Assembly: GCA_002402585.1 (NCBI GenBank)
Contig: DHGC01000055.1
Coordinates: 2,051 to 26,261, forward strand
Origin: Erysipelotrichaceae bacterium UBA4808
Lineage (GTDB): Bacteria; Bacillota_I; Bacilli_A; Erysipelotrichales; Erysipelotrichaceae
Direction of reading: 5' to 3'
DNA: 24,211 nt
Part shown: positions 21,534 to 24,211 of the stretch, piece by piece
Layout of the letters: each line of letters opens with the position of its first letter
Numbering within the stretch: the stretch's first letter is position 1
Notes under the pieces: generated by a model
Databases searched by the model: none
Told to the model about the DNA's origin: nothing
What the model saw: the letters and a program-made list of their open reading frames with translations, nothing else
Program-made: the position numbers and the translations under genes

Positions 21534-22035
21534 GACTCAGCCAATCTTCCCCTTTCAAGACTTCGACGGGGGACAAGCCTGGATAATCGAGTTGACGTAA
21601 GACTTCATAGACGACGATTGCAACGGTATTGCTTAGGTTCAAGCTCCGTGCATCCGCAACCATGGGTAAACGTAGACAATCATCAAGATGCGGTCTAAGA
21701 ATCGACTTAGGAATTCCTGTGCTTTCACGTCCAAAAACCAAATAGATATCTTCGTTAAGCGCTTGGAAATTGACATCCGAAGGTGCTTTTTGACCATAAC
21801 GTGTGATGAAAAAATAACGACCGCTGTTCTTAGCACTGAAGTCCGCATAATCTTCATACACTTCAGCCGCAACCATTTCCCGATAATCCATGCCACTGCG
21901 ACGGACACTCTTCTCATCCAATTTGAAACCCATGGGCTTGATGATGTGTAGACGTGTATTGGTCGCCGCACAGGTCCGCATGATGTTCCCTGTGTTTTGT
22001 GGGATCTCAGGTTGAAATAAGACGATATGAATCAT
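21520..22035 (-). CDS. trmL: tRNA (cytidine/uridine-34 2'-O)-methyltransferase TrmL
   Basis: A SPOUT-class methyltransferase that methylates the 2'-O of the wobble nucleotide in certain tRNA-Leu species using SAM. The 171 residues begin MIHIVLFQPEIPQNTGNIMR, a TrmL hallmark. They contain the knot motifs LVFGRESTGIP (about 98-108) and LRLPMVADARSLNLSNTVAI (about 121-140). AAGGGG lies before the ATG at 22035, which overlaps the upstream stop by 4 bp. The protein length is normal (about 155-170). Confidence 0.95.
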   Translation of the reverse strand: MIHIVLFQPEIPQNTGNIMRTCAATNTRLHIIKPMGFKLDEKSVRRSGMDYREMVAAEVYEDYADFSAKNSGRYFFITRYGQKAPSDVNFQALNEDIYLVFGRESTGIPKSILRPHLDDCLRLPMVADARSLNLSNTVAIVVYEVLRQLDYPGLSPVEVLKGEDWLSHDEL

Positions 22036-23408
22036 AGGATACCCCTTAAGAAGCCCAATAAGGCTAAATGAACAGCATAATAGATATAGAAGAAATACTT
22101 CTCGACAAAAGCCACTTGTTTATTCGCATACGCTTCAGGTTTCTTTTTGTTGTAAAAGAACAATAAACCGAAAGCCAAGATGGATAAGGCTTGAATGAAA
22201 TAACGCCAATAGAAGCCAAAGAAATCATGGATGATGCTGGGGACCATCGGCCACATTTCAGGTGATAATAACGGTAATAAGACAAACATCAAAGTGATGA
22301 TTCCATAGCCCAGCATCTGTTTATTCCGCTGTTCATGATAGACATAGAACATGATTAGAACCGCTATTCCATACATGCCATAATCCACACCAAGTAAATC
22401 CGCTAAAGCTCCAATGACGATGATCAACCAGATACGCCCTTTATCCATCGCATCAAAGGCTAACCAGCCCAACATGAAGAGGAAGAAGATATTGACCAAC
22501 TCATTAACATTCGTCAGATAGAGTAAACCTTGAGTGAGAACGGCAGCTACGCTCAATTGAATCAACAAACGTTTGCGATTGGATGTGTAGCGATAAGTCA
22601 GAGCGAAGAGATACGCAAAGATGGGAAAAGCCAAACGACCAATCACCCTTAGTTCAATGTATTCTGGAAATAAGAAGTGTCCGACATGATCGATGGTCAT
22701 GGTGATCAAGGCAAACCATTTGAGGAAACGATGATCATAGCCTTGATGGGTCAAACCCCAATCCAAGGTGAACACAAGACCTAAAGCCATCAAGGATCTA
22801 AAGAGAATCAAACTCACCAAACTGAAGAAAAATGGAAGTGGAACCATTAAGATTAGATTATCTGTATACGGATTAAGCAACCATAACTCATTTGAAAACA
22901 ATAATTTATGAAACAAGATCCAGAAATTCTGGAAATCCAGGACCGCATAGAGCACAATAAAGGTAAAGACGACACCCAAAACCATCGATGCTTCTTTGAA
23001 CCCTTTGGACAATATTTCTATGGCTTCTTTTTTCTTTGTAAAACCAAGATAAGCACCTACCATAAGCAATAAACCTAAGGCGATGTTACGAATCCAAATC
23101 GTTCTAACAAATAGGACTTGAACATCGATCATATGATCTTTTTCTTTAGTATTGAAGACCTCTTGATATACACCATCGATGGTGGCAAACACCGTCAAAT
23201 CCTGCCGTTTACCTTCAAGATATTCTAAAAGTACCGAAGTGGCTTTGGTTAAATCCACATCATTGATGCCGATGTTTTCAGCAACTTCATTTTTTTGGTA
23301 TTGTTCACGATAAAAGGCTTTATCCAGTGAACTGATATGGATGACACCCAAGAGGATTACGATCCAAATACTCAAACCAAAGATCAGGGCTAGACTTCTA
23401 TTTTTCAT
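22032..23408 (-). CDS. DUF1461-TraX fusion membrane protein
   Basis: A 458-residue polytopic protein with two recognisable parts. Residues 1-215 match the DUF1461 (TIGR01906) membrane family: the extracytoplasmic AFYREQYQKNEVAENIGIN, then VLLEYLEGKRQDL and FNTKEKDHMIDVQVLF. Residues 225-458 resemble TraX-type proteins, with LKWFALITMTIDHVGHFLFP followed by LRVIGRLAFPIFAYLFALTY. TraX of the F plasmid acetylates pilin; the function of chromosomal relatives in Bacillota is unknown, though acyltransferase activity is plausible. The histidine in IDHVGH is a candidate catalytic residue. The gene overlaps rdgB by 11 bp and trmL by 4 bp. Confidence 0.85.
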   Translation of the reverse strand: MKNRSLALIFGLSIWIVILLGVIHISSLDKAFYREQYQKNEVAENIGINDVDLTKATSVLLEYLEGKRQDLTVFATIDGVYQEVFNTKEKDHMIDVQVLFVRTIWIRNIALGLLLMVGAYLGFTKKKEAIEILSKGFKEASMVLGVVFTFIVLYAVLDFQNFWILFHKLLFSNELWLLNPYTDNLILMVPLPFFFSLVSLILFRSLMALGLVFTLDWGLTHQGYDHRFLKWFALITMTIDHVGHFLFPEYIELRVIGRLAFPIFAYLFALTYRYTSNRKRLLIQLSVAAVLTQGLLYLTNVNELVNIFFLFMLGWLAFDAMDKGRIWLIIVIGALADLLGVDYGMYGIAVLIMFYVYHEQRNKQMLGYGIITLMFVLLPLLSPEMWPMVPSIIHDFFGFYWRYFIQALSILAFGLLFFYNKKKPEAYANKQVAFVEKYFFYIYYAVHLALLGFLRGIL

Positions 23409-23991
23409 ATTCCGCTCGACTTTCTAGATAGGTGATGACTTTACGAAAGGCTTGACCACGATGACTCAAGGTATTCTTTGTGCTTAGATCCATTTCCGCA
23501 TACGTCAATGCATGGTTCTCAGGAAGAAAGATGGGATCGTATCCAAAGCCATTGGAGCCTTTGGCTTCAGTTGCGATTGAACCCTTCATGATGCCTTCGA
23601 AACAATGCACATCGTATTCACTTAGCACTAAACAAACCACTGAAATGAAACGGGCACTGCGATCGCTTTGCTTTTGCATGCGTTCCAGAACGATTTGATT
23701 CTTGATTGGATAGGGTGTATTCACACCTAAGTAACGGGCTGAATAAACGCCAGGTTCGTTATTTAGTGCTGTGATTTCCAAACCCGAATCATCCGCGATA
23801 CAAGGGATGCCTGTTTTATGATAAGCCCACAGTGCTTTCAAGCGTGCATTTTCTTCAAAGGTCTGCCCTGTTTCCTCCACATCTTCTTCGATGTTCAGAT
23901 CGCTTAAGCTGACGACATCCAATTGATTGTGGCTCAATCGTTTGAGTTCGATGACTTTATTGGGATTTTGTGTAGCTAAGAGTAACTTCAT
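23398..23991 (-). CDS. rdgB: RdgB/HAM1-family XTP/dITP pyrophosphatase
   Basis: Hydrolyses non-canonical purine nucleotides (dITP, ITP, XTP) to monophosphates, keeping them out of DNA and RNA. The 197 residues include the N-terminal LLATQNPNKVIELK (3-16), TFEENARLKA (45-54), IADDSGLEITALNNEPGVYSARY with the catalytic aspartates, GSNGFGYDPIFLP (about 145-157) and the C-terminal LSHRGQAFRK. GAAGGAG lies before the ATG at 23991. It overlaps the upstream partial gene by 35 bp and the TraX-like gene by 11 bp, indicating one transcript. Confidence 0.96.
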   Translation of the reverse strand: MKLLLATQNPNKVIELKRLSHNQLDVVSLSDLNIEEDVEETGQTFEENARLKALWAYHKTGIPCIADDSGLEITALNNEPGVYSARYLGVNTPYPIKNQIVLERMQKQSDRSARFISVVCLVLSEYDVHCFEGIMKGSIATEAKGSNGFGYDPIFLPENHALTYAEMDLSTKNTLSHRGQAFRKVITYLESRAEYEK

Positions 23992-24211
23992 TTATGATTT
24001 CTCCTTCTTCCGTACATTCAAACCAAAGCTGAGCTTGGTGTTTATACAAGACAGCTTTTATGCGGGCATCCTGCTTCATGATAATGGCATGGTGCAAACG
24101 TTCATCGGTTTTGCTTAGACGTTTACACATCGCCATATCCACTTCCATAGGAAACAAAGGACTGGGTCGTGTGCGATTTTGACGATAGTACGCTTCTTCC
24201 ACAAAGGCTCT
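23957..24211 (-). CDS. Unrecognised protein, C-terminal part (cut by window edge)
   Basis: An open frame enters from the right edge (first complete codons RAFVEEAYYRQNRTR) and ends at a TAA at 23957-23959. The visible 84 residues are hydrophilic and end in a segment predicted to form beta strands (QAQLWFECTEEGEIINEVTL). I do not recognise the family, and the start is outside the window. It overlaps the rdgB start by 35 bp, which supports expression in the same operon. A GTG at 24202 could be a start if the protein is small, but the frame stays open to the edge. Confidence 0.6.
   Translation of the reverse strand, partial: RAFVEEAYYRQNRTRPSPLFPMEVDMAMCKRLSKTDERLHHAIIMKQDARIKAVLYKHQAQLWFECTEEGEIINEVTLSYTKSQ

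Noticed and set aside
1..24211. CRISPR array, transposase, prophage or tRNA genes
   Set aside because: I saw no regularly spaced identical repeats, no insertion-sequence ends or transposase motifs, no phage genes and no cloverleaf-like sequence in the intergenic regions.

Overview
The window looks like chromosomal DNA from a low-to-moderate G+C member of the Bacillota. T-box-controlled aminoacyl-tRNA synthetase genes, a SAM-type riboswitch before metK, Spx, RecD2, YitT and a ComK-family protein all point that way. An Erysipelotrichia-type lineage is my best guess, but it rests on gene content only. No rRNA, tRNA, CRISPR array, phage gene or transposase is visible. Most of the window is dense core-genome coding with overlapping genes, plus two export modules.

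Region 1 (1-3005, minus strand): the 5' end of alaS behind an alanine T-box leader, trpS behind a tryptophan T-box leader, and an APC-family amino-acid permease with its own promoter and terminator. The alaS promoter lies in the 3' end of trpS, and no terminator separates the two genes.

Region 2 (3006-14189, plus strand): a divergent intergenic region drives spx, the thiol-stress regulator. A terminator follows, then a run mnmA - CPBP protease - recD2 - DUF1648 protein - ABC ATPase - ABC-2 permease with overlaps or short gaps. After another terminator comes a MarR-controlled operon: marR - duplicated membrane-fusion adaptor - MacB-type ATPase - MacB-type permease. This ends at a bidirectional terminator.

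Region 3 (14217-24211, minus strand): a heterodimeric ABC exporter pair; metK with a compact SAM-I-like riboswitch; yitT and a ComK-family gene; then ridA and an unannotated 48-residue membrane microprotein. The next block is a tightly overlapping run: a four-helix membrane protein, trmL, a DUF1461-TraX fusion, rdgB and a partial gene at the window edge.

The most unusual points are as follows. The efflux adaptor has its whole lipoyl plus beta-barrel unit duplicated in tandem. The RidA enzyme carries a nine-cysteine acidic tail, and Spx carries a four-cysteine tail. Three genes (mnmA, marR, comK-like) appear to start at or next to their own transcription start without a Shine-Dalgarno site. 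The ComK relative lacks the MecA-binding motif, and several terminator hairpins include the stop codon of the gene they end.
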